From the NCBI GenBank assembly GCA_947479815.1, contig CANKAT010000003.1:1-64000 (forward strand): a stretch of DNA of 64,000 nucleotides. Direction: 5' to 3'. This DNA comes from Sphingobacteriaceae bacterium. Its GTDB lineage: Bacteria > Bacteroidota > Bacteroidia > Sphingobacteriales > Sphingobacteriaceae. Positions 8,255 through 17,460 of this stretch are shown in pieces (positions within the stretch are counted from its first letter, which is position 1; every line of letters starts with the position of its first letter). Under the pieces are notes generated by a model. That model did not search any database. It was not told the origin of the DNA and worked only from the letters and a program-made list of their open reading frames with translations. Both the position numbers and the translations under genes were made by a program.

Positions 8255-9109
8255 TTAATGGATTTTATTTCCAAAAACTCGCTTTATTTTTTGCGCAGCT
8301 CTTTTAAGATTATATTTTTCTAAAAGAACTACTGCAGCTTTTAGCTCATCTTCTTCCTTGACGTAATGGTTTATTTGAAAATTTGAGTTATTTACGTCAA
8401 ACAGCCAGGGGTTAGCGTTAAACATTTTATCGATAAGATTTAGACCTACGGGATTTTCTTCGTTTACCTGAGACAAAATTATTGAGAGTAGAACAAAATC
8501 AGAAGGATAATCAACCGATAGCCTTAACCCACTATAGACGTTATTATGATATATAACATTACCTTTTCTATACCCCTCATTATTTCTAATATACAATGTA
8601 ACATGCTCCTTTTCTTCTAAAGTTAACTCTTTGCTTTCCAAACCAAGAATAGATTCAGGATTTATAACCTCTACATTCATCCCGACAGGGAGCCCTATTG
8701 TATAAGTATAATCATTTTGATGTTCCAAATGATTTTTAATTATACTATCAAGAACATCAATATCTATAATTGGATTATCACCCGTTAATCTCACAATTAA
8801 ATCAAATTTATCCAACTTTGAAATTGCAATAAATCTGCTTAAGACATCGGTTTCTTCTCCTCTAAAACAGGTTATGTCACGTTCATCACAAAAATTACTT
8901 ATCGCGTCGCTGCCCGGATTTCTTGATGTAGCTACAATAACTGTATGATTAAACTGGCTTTTTTTCAACTCATCCGTAATCCACTGTAATAAAGGCTTCC
9001 CTGTTTGGTAAGGGATAGGCATAAGAACCTTGTTAGGTAATCTTGTAGATTCCATTCTAGCTTGAACAATGAATCCAACAAGGGCGTTATTTACTTGTCC
9101 AACCACCAT
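8255..9109 (-). CDS. SpsF-like cytidylyltransferase / nucleotidyltransferase
   Basis: 284 residues. The N-terminus has the family signature VQARMESTRLPNKVL near residue 16, in place of the PARGGSKR loop of classical CMP-sialate synthetases, followed by VRLTGDNPIID near 107, the metal-binding region. This is the SpsF/CMP-KDO synthetase-like family found in spore coat and nonulosonic acid loci, often beside an aldo/keto reductase as here. Likely role: activation of an acidic sugar with CTP. The ATG overlaps the SDR gene by 23 bases; no better start is seen. It ends at a TAA directly in frame with the pseF remnant. Confidence 0.8.
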   Translation of the reverse strand: MVVGQVNNALVGFIVQARMESTRLPNKVLMPIPYQTGKPLLQWITDELKKSQFNHTVIVATSRNPGSDAISNFCDERDITCFRGEETDVLSRFIAISKLDKFDLIVRLTGDNPIIDIDVLDSIIKNHLEHQNDYTYTIGLPVGMNVEVINPESILGLESKELTLEEKEHVTLYIRNNEGYRKGNVIYHNNVYSGLRLSVDYPSDFVLLSIILSQVNEENPVGLNLIDKMFNANPWLFDVNNSNFQINHYVKEEDELKAAVVLLEKYNLKRAAQKIKRVFGNKIH

Positions 9110-9872
9110 CTATAATAATATTTTGTCCTGTGATAAACGCGGATGCTTCTGATGCAAGAAATACAAAAGCACCTGCCAGATCGTCGGGAGTTCCAATCTT
9201 ATTTAAACTTGTTTTGCTATTTAGTTCTTTCACGAAGTCTTCATGTAGTTGTACTGATGGGGTGGGAAATGGGCCTGGTGTAACTGTATTTACATTAATT
9301 CCATGTAACCCCAAATAGCTAGCATAATACTTAGTTAGTTGTATAATACCAGCTTTTGCTGCGCCATAGTGAGGCGCATTTAAAAACTGAGGCGAACTAT
9401 TATAAATTTCAAACTGAGGAGCGACCATCCCATACATGGACGATACATTGATTATATTTCCCGCACTCACACGTTTGAAATAAGGTATAACTTCTCTAAT
9501 ACATCTGAAAACACTACCCAATACCCCATCTATTCCCGTATTCCAGTCGTCATCTGTCATTTCTTCTGGTGATTGCCCTTTGCTGTAGACAGCATTGTTT
9601 ATTAAAACATCAATTTTATTGTTCTCTTGATAGACATGCTCAAATGCTTTTTTTATACTATTGGTTTCAGCCACGTCACAGTAGTTAAAAAATAAGCGGA
9701 TATCAATATGGATATTTTCATCAAAAGCCCTTAAAAATTTATCTTTACTTCTACCAAGTACGTATACTTTAGCTCCATGATAAACAAGACTTTCAGTTAT
9801 AGCCTTACCTAAATAACCATATCCACCTGTTACTAAAATTACTTTGCTTTCTAAGTTGAATGTTTTGATCAT
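9087..9872 (-). CDS. Short-chain dehydrogenase/reductase
   Basis: 261 residues, a classical SDR. The cofactor loop TGGYGYLG is near residue 15, NNA near 90, the catalytic Ser lies in NVSSMYG and the YxxxK motif in HYGAAKAG near 178, and the C-terminus IIIDGGW is typical of the family. The active-site residues are intact. Homologous SDRs (PtmA-like) sit in flagellin and nonulosonic acid glycosylation loci, where they are thought to modify or recycle the 9-carbon sugar. It lies 7 bases after the aldo/keto reductase and overlaps the SpsF-like gene. The substrate is inferred from context only. Confidence 0.85.
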   Translation of the reverse strand: MIKTFNLESKVILVTGGYGYLGKAITESLVYHGAKVYVLGRSKDKFLRAFDENIHIDIRLFFNYCDVAETNSIKKAFEHVYQENNKIDVLINNAVYSKGQSPEEMTDDDWNTGIDGVLGSVFRCIREVIPYFKRVSAGNIINVSSMYGMVAPQFEIYNSSPQFLNAPHYGAAKAGIIQLTKYYASYLGLHGINVNTVTPGPFPTPSVQLHEDFVKELNSKTSLNKIGTPDDLAGAFVFLASEASAFITGQNIIIDGGWTSK

Positions 9873-9879
9873 GGGATTA

Positions 9880-10713
9880 TTAATTCGGCCAACAGGATGG
9901 CATTAGTATTGAATCAGAAAGCTTGCCATTAAATTTTGATAATTGTTCTGTTGCCCCTAATTCAGCCAAATTAATTCTTAATTGTGCTAGATTTTCGACT
10001 CCTATTATAATACAATCAACAAAATCCATCGAAAGAACATACTTCAGTAAAATCTTAGGTAATGTGATTCCGTACTTCAATTGTAATGTACTTATAGAAT
10101 CTTTCACGGAATCAAAAAAAGGCGGCAATTTCTTGACATCTGTTAAAAAAAGTCCCTGCAAAAAGGTCGAACGGGTATGAACTTCACACCCCGCTGCCTT
10201 TAAAGATATTAATGCTTCCATAAACCTAGTATCGAAATAGTTAAATGGTACCTGAACCAGGTCAGGATAAAAACCTGCACTTAATAAATTTTGTAACTCT
10301 GAGGGTTCATTCAGAGAAAAACCGATTTTTTTGACCTTATTCTGGTGTTTAAGCATTTTTAATTGCTCCCAATGATCGGTATTATTTAATAAATCCATTG
10401 GCCGATGCGCCAAATAGCCATACAGGTAATCTATATTTAGGTTAATTAAACTTTTATTAAGACAATCTGATAGACTTACACCATTTGATAACGGTAGAAA
10501 TTTAGACACAACTTTAAATTCTTCCAGGTTATTTAATCCTAAAACTTGTTCAGAAGTACCATATGCTGAAGCTGTATCAATTATGTTGACCCCCTTATTA
10601 GTTGCATATGCGAGAATATCGCTTACTTCCTCTTCTTTGGTTTGTCCGTTAGAATTAGAGATGCCATAAGGCATTCCAAATTGTGCGGAACCAATTCCAA
10701 TTTTAGGATTCAT
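9880..10713 (-). CDS. Aldo/keto reductase
   Basis: 277 residues with the NADPH-dependent TIM-barrel fold. It starts IGIGSAQFGMPYG and has the catalytic Asp/Tyr in IIDTASAYGTSE near 45-52, Lys in VVSKFLP near 89 and His in YLAHRP near 118, so the tetrad is present. This group often neighbours or is fused to SpsF-like cytidylyltransferases in glycan loci. Likely role: reduction of a keto intermediate of the nonulosonic acid branch. It overlaps pseC by 11 bases, so the two are probably co-translated. The substrate is unknown. Confidence 0.85.
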   Translation of the reverse strand: MNPKIGIGSAQFGMPYGISNSNGQTKEEEVSDILAYATNKGVNIIDTASAYGTSEQVLGLNNLEEFKVVSKFLPLSNGVSLSDCLNKSLINLNIDYLYGYLAHRPMDLLNNTDHWEQLKMLKHQNKVKKIGFSLNEPSELQNLLSAGFYPDLVQVPFNYFDTRFMEALISLKAAGCEVHTRSTFLQGLFLTDVKKLPPFFDSVKDSISTLQLKYGITLPKILLKYVLSMDFVDCIIIGVENLAQLRINLAELGATEQLSKFNGKLSDSILMPSCWPN

Positions 10714-11872
10714 AAAAAGCTTTGATCTTATTTATTACGAATTTTTGCTCTACTTCTGTTAATGTGGGATACATCGGCAGGCTTAGACATTGAGCGTAAA
10801 AGCTTTCAGACTGGGGCATATCTCCATTTTTCCAGCCAAACTGACGATAATAAGGCATAAGATGTACCGGAATATAATGCACCTGTGCAAATATATTTTC
10901 TTCTCTCAAATATTGAATGAGCCCCTCCCGATCCTTAGCTTCAATTACATACAAGTGATAGGCGTGTCCATCGATTACCCCAGACTGTCTCTGGATATAC
11001 GACTTACCTTCAAAAGCCTTTTGGTACGTCATCGCAATTTCAATTCGTTTAACTATGCCTTCTTCAGCTCTGGATAGCTGACTAATAGCCAACGCTGCTT
11101 GCATGTCCGTCAAGCGATAATTATATCCTATTTCCTGCATCTCGTAATACCAAACTCCATGATTTTCTATTTTTAAATCTGGATTTTGCTGAATACCGTG
11201 AGTCCTTAAATTTAAAATATGATCATATAGATCTTTGCTATTAGTAGTGATCATTCCGCCCTCACCTGCAGCTATATGTTTTACAGGATGGAAAGAAAAA
11301 ACTGCCAGATCTGCAAATTCTCCATTCCCGCAGTTCTGCTTTTTACCTTCGCTATCTATAAAATATCCGCCAGGAGAATGACAAGCGTCTTCTATGATCC
11401 ATAACCCAAACTCGTCAGCCAGCTTTCTAAACTCTTCTAGATCATTCGCTCTTCCTGCAAAGTCGACAGGAATGACCCCTTTGTAGGTGCCTTTTGGAGA
11501 TGCTTCTAATAATTCTCTAAGTTTTTTAATATCCAAAAGATAGGTGTCCGGATTTATATCGGAGAACACAACATCACCACCGCAATATCTAACACAGTTT
11601 GCTGAGGCGGCGAAAGTAATAGGCGTTGTGATCACTTTGTCTCCCTCTTTAACTCCCAATGCCATTGCCGCCAAATGAAGTGCGGCTGTCCCATTAGATA
11701 CAGCAATGGCATATTTACAGCCTATATATTGGGCGAATGCTTCTTCAAATTCCTTGATCTTAGGCCCTTGGGTTAAATAGTCTGAGCGAAGCGTTTCGGT
11801 TACAGCTAATATATCTTCTTCTTTTATATTTTGACGACCATACGGTATACGTTTGGGTGAGTTATTTTGCAT
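10703..11872 (-). CDS. pseC: UDP-4-amino-4,6-dideoxy-N-acetyl-L-altrosamine transaminase
   Basis: 389 residues, a DegT/DnrJ/EryC1 family PLP aminotransferase of normal length. Visible signatures are IPYGRQNIKEEDI at the start, VSNGTAALHLA near 59, EDACHSPGGYF near 161 and the PLP lysine in FSFHPVKHIAAGEGG near 190. The N-terminal YGRQ.I and SFHPVKHI blocks are characteristic of PseC, the second pseudaminic acid enzyme, which transfers an amino group from glutamate to the 4-keto sugar made by PseB. PseB itself is not in this window. It is the first gene of the tightly overlapping nonulosonic acid run. Confidence 0.88.
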   Translation of the reverse strand: MQNNSPKRIPYGRQNIKEEDILAVTETLRSDYLTQGPKIKEFEEAFAQYIGCKYAIAVSNGTAALHLAAMALGVKEGDKVITTPITFAASANCVRYCGGDVVFSDINPDTYLLDIKKLRELLEASPKGTYKGVIPVDFAGRANDLEEFRKLADEFGLWIIEDACHSPGGYFIDSEGKKQNCGNGEFADLAVFSFHPVKHIAAGEGGMITTNSKDLYDHILNLRTHGIQQNPDLKIENHGVWYYEMQEIGYNYRLTDMQAALAISQLSRAEEGIVKRIEIAMTYQKAFEGKSYIQRQSGVIDGHAYHLYVIEAKDREGLIQYLREENIFAQVHYIPVHLMPYYRQFGWKNGDMPQSESFYAQCLSLPMYPTLTEVEQKFVINKIKAFYES

Positions 11873-11908
11873 ATAATATTGTTTATCAGTTATAAAGAAA
11901 ACCTGAGA

Positions 11909-13213
11909 CTATGATTCCCATACAAAGCTATTCCGTATTCGAGGCACAGAACTTTTAACAGAAAGCGCTTCTCTCAATTTCATGATATTACGCCTGTATA
12001 ATTGAAATTGAGGGATATACGTTTCATAATTTGTGATAATATCTACCACACGTTCAACATATTCATCCATATTATTGCAGCAGATGCCTATAGGGTTATT
12101 AGGCCTATTAAAAGAGTTAATACAATCATTGTCAAAATGAAGGACAGGTTTCGAATTCGATATTGCCTCAAGAATTGTCCCGCTGCAAGTTAGTTGATAT
12201 TGACCTTTATGATAAAGGATCATGAAAACATCGACGTCCTTTGCATACTTTTCCATGTCCTGGCGTGTGAGTGGCCTACCAGCGCTTGGACAAATAATAT
12301 TAGGATATCCCGAAAGTCCTGTATTATCCATGCCTATTATTCGAATTTCATATTGCCGTTTTATCTCCTTTTGAGAAAGCTTATCTGCAATTACCCGCAG
12401 AACAGCTGAGCTCCCATAGCCGAAAATAGCAAATTTTACATATTTATTCCCTGGTTGAGAGATAGGAGCAGCAAAATTGGTAGGAAGGACGATGGTGTGG
12501 ATATTTACCCTATTAGTATCTATATACTTTTTTGCATTGCCAACAACTTGTTCTGATAGTGCAATATATTTAAAATCAGGCGAATCTCTCCATAGAAGAA
12601 TTTTTTTTGTAGGAAACCACTGAGAGATAGACATTTTTAAGTTAAAAAAAGTGCTACATATTTGGAAAAAACGTCTGCCCGACCTATATATTTTTCGAGC
12701 GACATCTTTTGGTTTTACATCTCTTATCCTCTCAAAAAGCGTACTGTTTTTTATAACATAATTATGAGGGGATATCAGGGGATTTGTCATCCTTGCATCA
12801 CCTTTTATACTCTCAAAATCACCATGTAAAACGAATGTAAATTTAAAAGATCCAAAAGTAGGTCTTTGTTTTAATCTTTTGATCAGGTAAATTAATACTG
12901 GACTATATGAAAGAAAAAAGATTTTATTAGTCCCAAGGTCTATAACCTCAGCAAATATCCTCTTAAATAACTGATAGTAATGAATTGCACCGCGCAGGGT
13001 AGTTGAATCCGACAATACAATCGGCACATATTCGATATTCTCAATTTCTACATTATCATGGGCCAATATCGTCCTGATTGCTTCAATATGTGTTACATCG
13101 GCATAGAATCGTATTCTGTCATCAGGAAAAGCTAAACGCAAACCATAGATAAAGCCGCTATTAACTTTTTCATGACTAAACACGCGACAAATAGGTTCAC
13201 AAATTACTATCAT
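11909..13213 (-). CDS. Putative GT-B glycosyltransferase
   Basis: 434 residues. The N-terminal half is weakly conserved; the C-terminal half has the GT-B logic: VKFAIFGYGSS, then VFMILYHKGQYQLTCSGTILEAISNSKPVL, where the Glu of GTILEA would contact the donor nucleotide. No signal peptide or membrane helix is evident. It overlaps the upstream SDR-like gene by 17 bases and is 36 bases before pseC. Likely role: a transferase for the repeat unit of this polysaccharide. It is divergent enough that neither family number nor donor is assigned. Confidence 0.65.
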   Translation of the reverse strand: MIVICEPICRVFSHEKVNSGFIYGLRLAFPDDRIRFYADVTHIEAIRTILAHDNVEIENIEYVPIVLSDSTTLRGAIHYYQLFKRIFAEVIDLGTNKIFFLSYSPVLIYLIKRLKQRPTFGSFKFTFVLHGDFESIKGDARMTNPLISPHNYVIKNSTLFERIRDVKPKDVARKIYRSGRRFFQICSTFFNLKMSISQWFPTKKILLWRDSPDFKYIALSEQVVGNAKKYIDTNRVNIHTIVLPTNFAAPISQPGNKYVKFAIFGYGSSAVLRVIADKLSQKEIKRQYEIRIIGMDNTGLSGYPNIICPSAGRPLTRQDMEKYAKDVDVFMILYHKGQYQLTCSGTILEAISNSKPVLHFDNDCINSFNRPNNPIGICCNNMDEYVERVVDIITNYETYIPQFQLYRRNIMKLREALSVKSSVPRIRNSFVWES

Positions 13214-14084
13214 ACGACTCCATCATTAAATCCACAAGCTGGTAAAAGTCTACCTTTGCTTCACATCCAATACTTCTGATTAATGCAGGGTTACTTACAA
13301 GCACGTCATATTCGGGTATGAAATCCTCTTTAATAACAATGTAATCCCTATAGTCTTTATTTATTTTTCTAAAGCAATAATCCGTGAAGTCCTTAATACT
13401 ATGGGCTGTGCCATTACCAATTACCGCTTCAAAAATGCTATCCTGACTAACTAATTTCCATATCGATTCCACAACATCTCCAGCATAATTAAATTCCTTT
13501 TTTACTTCTATATTCCCAAGCTCCAGCTTTTCATCACTTCCTTTGGCGATACGATGCACAACACTTACAATCTTTTGATTAATGTGCTGAACTGACCTTA
13601 ACGGGCTGTCATGATTGAAGAAATAACCCGCATAAATCTTCATATTAAAAGCTTTCCTGTAGTACCTACCTGCGTAAATTGAGTGTATTCGAGCTACAGA
13701 ATACGCGCTACTCGGGTCAAAATCTGTATTTTCATCAATTGGCAATCCATTATTCTTAAACTGGAGCGCACTACCAGATAAGAAGACCTTCGACTCAGGA
13801 CTATGAACCCTCACAGCTTCGAGAATATTTAATGTCCCGGTAGATATAGCTGCATGATTATCAAATAATGAATCGTGTCTGGTAGTTGAGATAGCAGCAA
13901 AATGGAATATGAAATTTGGTTTATGATTTTTAACTACTTCGGAAACTAATCTAAAATCCGAGACACTTCCTACGATATCTCCTCCAGATCTTGAGATTCC
14001 AATTACTTCAATAGCCAGTGTCTTTAAATAAGCTGAGAGATAGGTGCCGTCTTGGCCGTTACTCCCAAAAATTAAAACCTTCAT
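13197..14084 (-). CDS. Extended SDR related to GDP-mannose dehydratase, active site altered
   Basis: 295 residues from ATG 14084 (MKVLIFGSNGQDG); a GTG at 14096 would add four non-conserved residues. It aligns by eye with the GDP-mannose 4,6-dehydratase at 23144-24280: same SNGQDGTYL cofactor loop, same MKIYAGYFFNHDSPLR block. The catalytic positions differ: STSELYG becomes SGSALQF (Glu to Ala) and YAVAK becomes YSVAR (Lys to Arg, codon CGA). It is also 80 residues shorter. It may be a reductase or epimerase of a GDP- or UDP-sugar, or catalytically weak. It overlaps the following glycosyltransferase by 17 bases. Confidence 0.75.
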   Translation of the reverse strand: MKVLIFGSNGQDGTYLSAYLKTLAIEVIGISRSGGDIVGSVSDFRLVSEVVKNHKPNFIFHFAAISTTRHDSLFDNHAAISTGTLNILEAVRVHSPESKVFLSGSALQFKNNGLPIDENTDFDPSSAYSVARIHSIYAGRYYRKAFNMKIYAGYFFNHDSPLRSVQHINQKIVSVVHRIAKGSDEKLELGNIEVKKEFNYAGDVVESIWKLVSQDSIFEAVIGNGTAHSIKDFTDYCFRKINKDYRDYIVIKEDFIPEYDVLVSNPALIRSIGCEAKVDFYQLVDLMMESYDSNL

Positions 14085-14187
14085 ACTTGGTGACACTTAA
14101 CAGAAAATTTCTCCCTGTATGCTCGTTTTAATTTCAATTCCTCCTAAACTCATGAGTTAACTTTGTTACTAAGTACTAATGATCTGA

Positions 14188-15417
14188 TTATACTATTTCA
14201 ATCTCAGGTAGAGGGAATATGAATTTGCCACCCTGTTGAATATACTCCCTCTCGCGCTCAAGAATTGAATTTTTAAAATGCCAGGGTAGTACAAGAAAGT
14301 AATCGGGTTTCATTTCTTTGGCTTCTTTCTCAGAAATGATAGGAATATGTGTTCCGGGAGTGAAGCTTCCAAACTTTTCTTCGTTAACCTCTGCAATATA
14401 TGGTATTTGATCTTTTGTAAAATTACAGAACTGCAAAAGTACATTACCTTTTGTTGACGCTCCATATCCAAATATCTTTTTCCCATCGGCAACCAAAGCT
14501 TCGATCAGATCAACAAGATTTTTACGGTGCTTAAACACACGCTCCTCAAATTCACGGTAGGGCTTAGGTGTATCCAGCCCCATATCATCTTCTTGTTGAA
14601 TCATCCAGTTAATAACCGGGGTATTAGATTTATATGGCGCATCCTTTTTACAAGCGCTTATAGCAAAACTCCCACCATTAATAGCATTCATTTGGACATC
14701 AACTACTCTCATGCTACAAGCCTCCAAGAGATTCTTAACCACCTTGAATGAATAAAACTCTAAATGCTCATGACAAATCGTATCGTATGAGGTTGTACGC
14801 AACATAGACGGCATATAACTTTGTTCAAAATGCCAAATCCCATCATTAGCTAAACATTGTTCTATATCCTTAACAAAGTCCATCGGACTTTCTAGGTCAT
14901 AGAACATGGCAATAGATGTAATTATCTTAGCTTTCTCATTAGGAAATTGGTTTTTAAATGCTTCCGCACTAAAGAAAGTTGGTATCAGAGAGATCTCATC
15001 GGTGTAGAACTCTTTGAACTTAAGCCCTGTAGGATCGATTCCGACTTTACGATGTTTGCCACTGTAAGCTTTTAATGAGGTTGCATCATTGCTACCAATG
15101 TCAATTACCAAATCATCATCGCTCAATTTTACTAGGCGCTCCAGTGTGTGAATCTTGTTAGTAAGATGGCGAACCATCGAAGCATTAAGACCGGACCTAT
15201 AGCCGTAATTATCACCGTACATTTCATCCAGACTATACGATTGTTTCATTTGCAGCAAGCCACTATCCGGACACCATACAAGATCTAATGGCCCTTGTGT
15301 AACAACCTCATCCACTGTTTTCGGAAAAACACCAGTTAAATATTGTGAACCTAATGAAAGCACAGTTACTAGGTTTTTACTACCGCTAATACGGCATTTC
15401 GAAATCTCAGTATACAT
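14188..15417 (-). CDS. Sugar C-methyltransferase-type protein (TylC3/NovU-like)
   Basis: 409 residues in three parts: an N-terminal small domain (residues 1-75) that in the family binds zinc, a SAM-dependent core (DIGSNDATSL near 106, the sequence form of motif I in this group) and a C-terminal domain with FGYGASTKGN near 305 and PDYFLVLPWHF near 378. The EMYGDNYGYRSGLN and CHEHLEFYS blocks are diagnostic. The family methylates a carbon of a keto-deoxysugar nucleotide. Two family Cys positions read Ser here (CRIS and CPDS rather than CxxC), so zinc binding may be lost. There is a 103-base gap to the downstream SDR-like gene. Confidence 0.85.
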   Translation of the reverse strand: MYTEISKCRISGSKNLVTVLSLGSQYLTGVFPKTVDEVVTQGPLDLVWCPDSGLLQMKQSYSLDEMYGDNYGYRSGLNASMVRHLTNKIHTLERLVKLSDDDLVIDIGSNDATSLKAYSGKHRKVGIDPTGLKFKEFYTDEISLIPTFFSAEAFKNQFPNEKAKIITSIAMFYDLESPMDFVKDIEQCLANDGIWHFEQSYMPSMLRTTSYDTICHEHLEFYSFKVVKNLLEACSMRVVDVQMNAINGGSFAISACKKDAPYKSNTPVINWMIQQEDDMGLDTPKPYREFEERVFKHRKNLVDLIEALVADGKKIFGYGASTKGNVLLQFCNFTKDQIPYIAEVNEEKFGSFTPGTHIPIISEKEAKEMKPDYFLVLPWHFKNSILEREREYIQQGGKFIFPLPEIEIV

Positions 15418-15466
15418 TTCTATATTTTTAAATTCAAGTAGCTTATTATTTTATATATAAATATTA

Positions 15467-16099
15467 TTATTGAAAGAATGGGGAATATTCTAACTTGTAG
15501 TTAAGTTCAGTAGATCTAACTCCAATTTGTTTTGCAGGAATGCCTGCAAATATTGCATAGTCTGGAATATCCTTAGTTGCCGTTGATGTTGCACCCAATA
15601 CAGCACCCTTCCCAATCCTTACGCCAGGCAAAATTGTTGCTCTGGCTCCAATCCATGCATAATCCTCAATGATCACATTTTTATAAAAGCAGTAAAAATC
15701 TGGATTATTCACTATATGTGATGAAGTAAAAATATAAGTTTCGGCAGTTATAGATACATTATTTTTAATTATAATGTCACCTTTCAATATGCAGTTTCTC
15801 CCTATTACCGTATTATTTCCCAATTCTATATTACCCTCAAAACGAACTCCCATATGAATAAAACAAGAACCCCCTATTTTTACTCCAATTATCTTTTTTA
15901 GATAAAAAAGTCTTATAAAATGGATTGGGAATTTTGTGATCAAATCATTGAAAATATATAACTTAAGTGCCTGAAAAAAATAGTTTATGCCTGAAATTGA
16001 TATAAACTTAAAAGTTATAATACTATAAATATAAACGGTAACCTTAAATAGGTTTAACTTCTTTAGAAGAACCTTTAAAAATTGCAACAATCTATTCAT
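15467..16099 (-). CDS. Left-handed beta-helix acyltransferase (hexapeptide repeat)
   Basis: 210 residues. The first 90 are hydrophobic and basic, with possible membrane contact, and hexapeptide repeats start near residue 85 (FEGNIELGNNTVIGRNCILKGD). The catalytic His is likely in TSSHIVN near 130. The end reads IGKGAVLGATSTATKDIP then FAGIPAKQIG, the standard acetyltransferase close. Likely role: O-acetylation of the polysaccharide or a lipid-linked sugar from acetyl-CoA. It lies 16 bases after wzt. The N-terminal extension is longer than in maltose O-acetyltransferase, as is usual for WcaF/Vat-like capsule enzymes. Confidence 0.8.
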   Translation of the reverse strand: MNRLLQFLKVLLKKLNLFKVTVYIYSIITFKFISISGINYFFQALKLYIFNDLITKFPIHFIRLFYLKKIIGVKIGGSCFIHMGVRFEGNIELGNNTVIGRNCILKGDIIIKNNVSITAETYIFTSSHIVNNPDFYCFYKNVIIEDYAWIGARATILPGVRIGKGAVLGATSTATKDIPDYAIFAGIPAKQIGVRSTELNYKLEYSPFFQ

Positions 16100-16115
16100 A
16101 GGTGAATCTAATTAA

Positions 16116-17372
16116 TCAGATTTTCCAATCATGACTTAATTGAACATGGCCATATCCTGACAAAGTTGGCACTAAACTCGGTGCGATCATAATCTCTTCA
16201 ACATTAAACATTAATTGTTCCTTTTCATAATAATAAAATTGAACCATAGGCATATCAATCCCAAAACCTAACCAATATTTACCAGAACATAAATTAAATT
16301 CATGAATTAGACATACAATATTATTTTCACCCTTATTTATTATTATATCAAGATTTTTTCGGGTTTTGGTATTAGTCGCAAAAACAACTCCATCGGTATC
16401 TTCATGAGAAATTATCAACTCGATACCAATCTTACTAATTTTTCTCTCGGCCACTAGTTGAATGTCAATTCTTAGTGGTTTGCCTGGTATAACTAACCCC
16501 TCATTATCGCAATTAAGATCTATTTTTTTTACCCAAACATCAAGCCCCTTAATTTTAAATGGCTCGAATGACTTTTGACGGTCGTTTCGATATATATAGT
16601 TTTCAACAACTTTACTCATTTCCCCTGTCATTTTGACAAGCCCATTTTCAAGAAAAATTCCCTTCTTGCAGAGCTGCTTTGTTGCAGTCATGTTATGACT
16701 CACAAAAAGTACTGTTCTGCCTTGTCCCTTACTCATGTCACCCATCTTTCCCAAACACTTTTTTTGAAATTCAGCATCTCCGACCGCCAATACTTCATCT
16801 ACAATTAATATCTCAGATTCCAGATGTGCTGCTACGGCAAAAGCCAAGCGTACATACATCCCCGATGAATAACGTTTGACAGGTGTATCAATATATCGCT
16901 CTACGCCCGAAAAGTCTACTATTTCATCAAATTTCCTTTTGATCTCAAGTTTGCGCATGCCAAGAATAGCCCCATTTAAGAAAATATTCTCCCGTCCTGT
17001 TAATTCTGGGTGAAAGCCGGTGCCAACTTCCAATAAACTTGCTATTCGTCCGTTGATTCGTATCCTGCCTGTTGTTGGCGAAGTTATGCTGCTTAATAAT
17101 TTCAATAATGTACTTTTCCCTGCACCATTGCGACCAATAATACCAACGGAATCACCTTGGCTTATTTGGAAATTAATATCCTTAAGACTCCACACAATAT
17201 TAGAAGAACCTGCGGTTTCTCTGTCGTTCGTCTCACCTATTTTTAAAAAAGGATCTTCCTTGCCTCTCTTTAAAGCCCACCATCTCTTGAGATCATGAGC
17301 TAGAGCACCCGTATTAAACTGACCTAATTGATAAGCTTTTGATAAATTTTCAACTTCTATTGCAGTACTCAT
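16116..17372 (-). CDS. wzt: Polysaccharide ABC exporter ATPase with C-terminal substrate-binding extension
   Basis: 418 residues. The ATPase domain (about 1-250) has Walker A GRNGAGKST at 80-88, the signature YSSGM near 168, Walker B ILIVDEVLAVGD near 190 and the switch His in FVSHN. A second domain of about 150 residues follows (IDIQLVAERKISKIGIELIISHEDTDGVVFATNT onward), matching the Wzt C-terminal beta-sandwich that in O-antigen exporters recognises the capped chain end. It works in the inner membrane with the permease encoded upstream. The upstream insertion (WWALKRGKEDPF, 34-42) is also typical of this group. Confidence 0.9.
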   Translation of the reverse strand: MSTAIEVENLSKAYQLGQFNTGALAHDLKRWWALKRGKEDPFLKIGETNDRETAGSSNIVWSLKDINFQISQGDSVGIIGRNGAGKSTLLKLLSSITSPTTGRIRINGRIASLLEVGTGFHPELTGRENIFLNGAILGMRKLEIKRKFDEIVDFSGVERYIDTPVKRYSSGMYVRLAFAVAAHLESEILIVDEVLAVGDAEFQKKCLGKMGDMSKGQGRTVLFVSHNMTATKQLCKKGIFLENGLVKMTGEMSKVVENYIYRNDRQKSFEPFKIKGLDVWVKKIDLNCDNEGLVIPGKPLRIDIQLVAERKISKIGIELIISHEDTDGVVFATNTKTRKNLDIIINKGENNIVCLIHEFNLCSGKYWLGFGIDMPMVQFYYYEKEQLMFNVEEIMIAPSLVPTLSGYGHVQLSHDWKI

Positions 17373-17460
17373 TTTTAATCTTCCCTCAGCTATTCGCTAA
17401 TAGTCTTTATTAGTTCAAATTCCTTCTTTATTCACTCGATCCCAAGGGTCGAAAACCATT

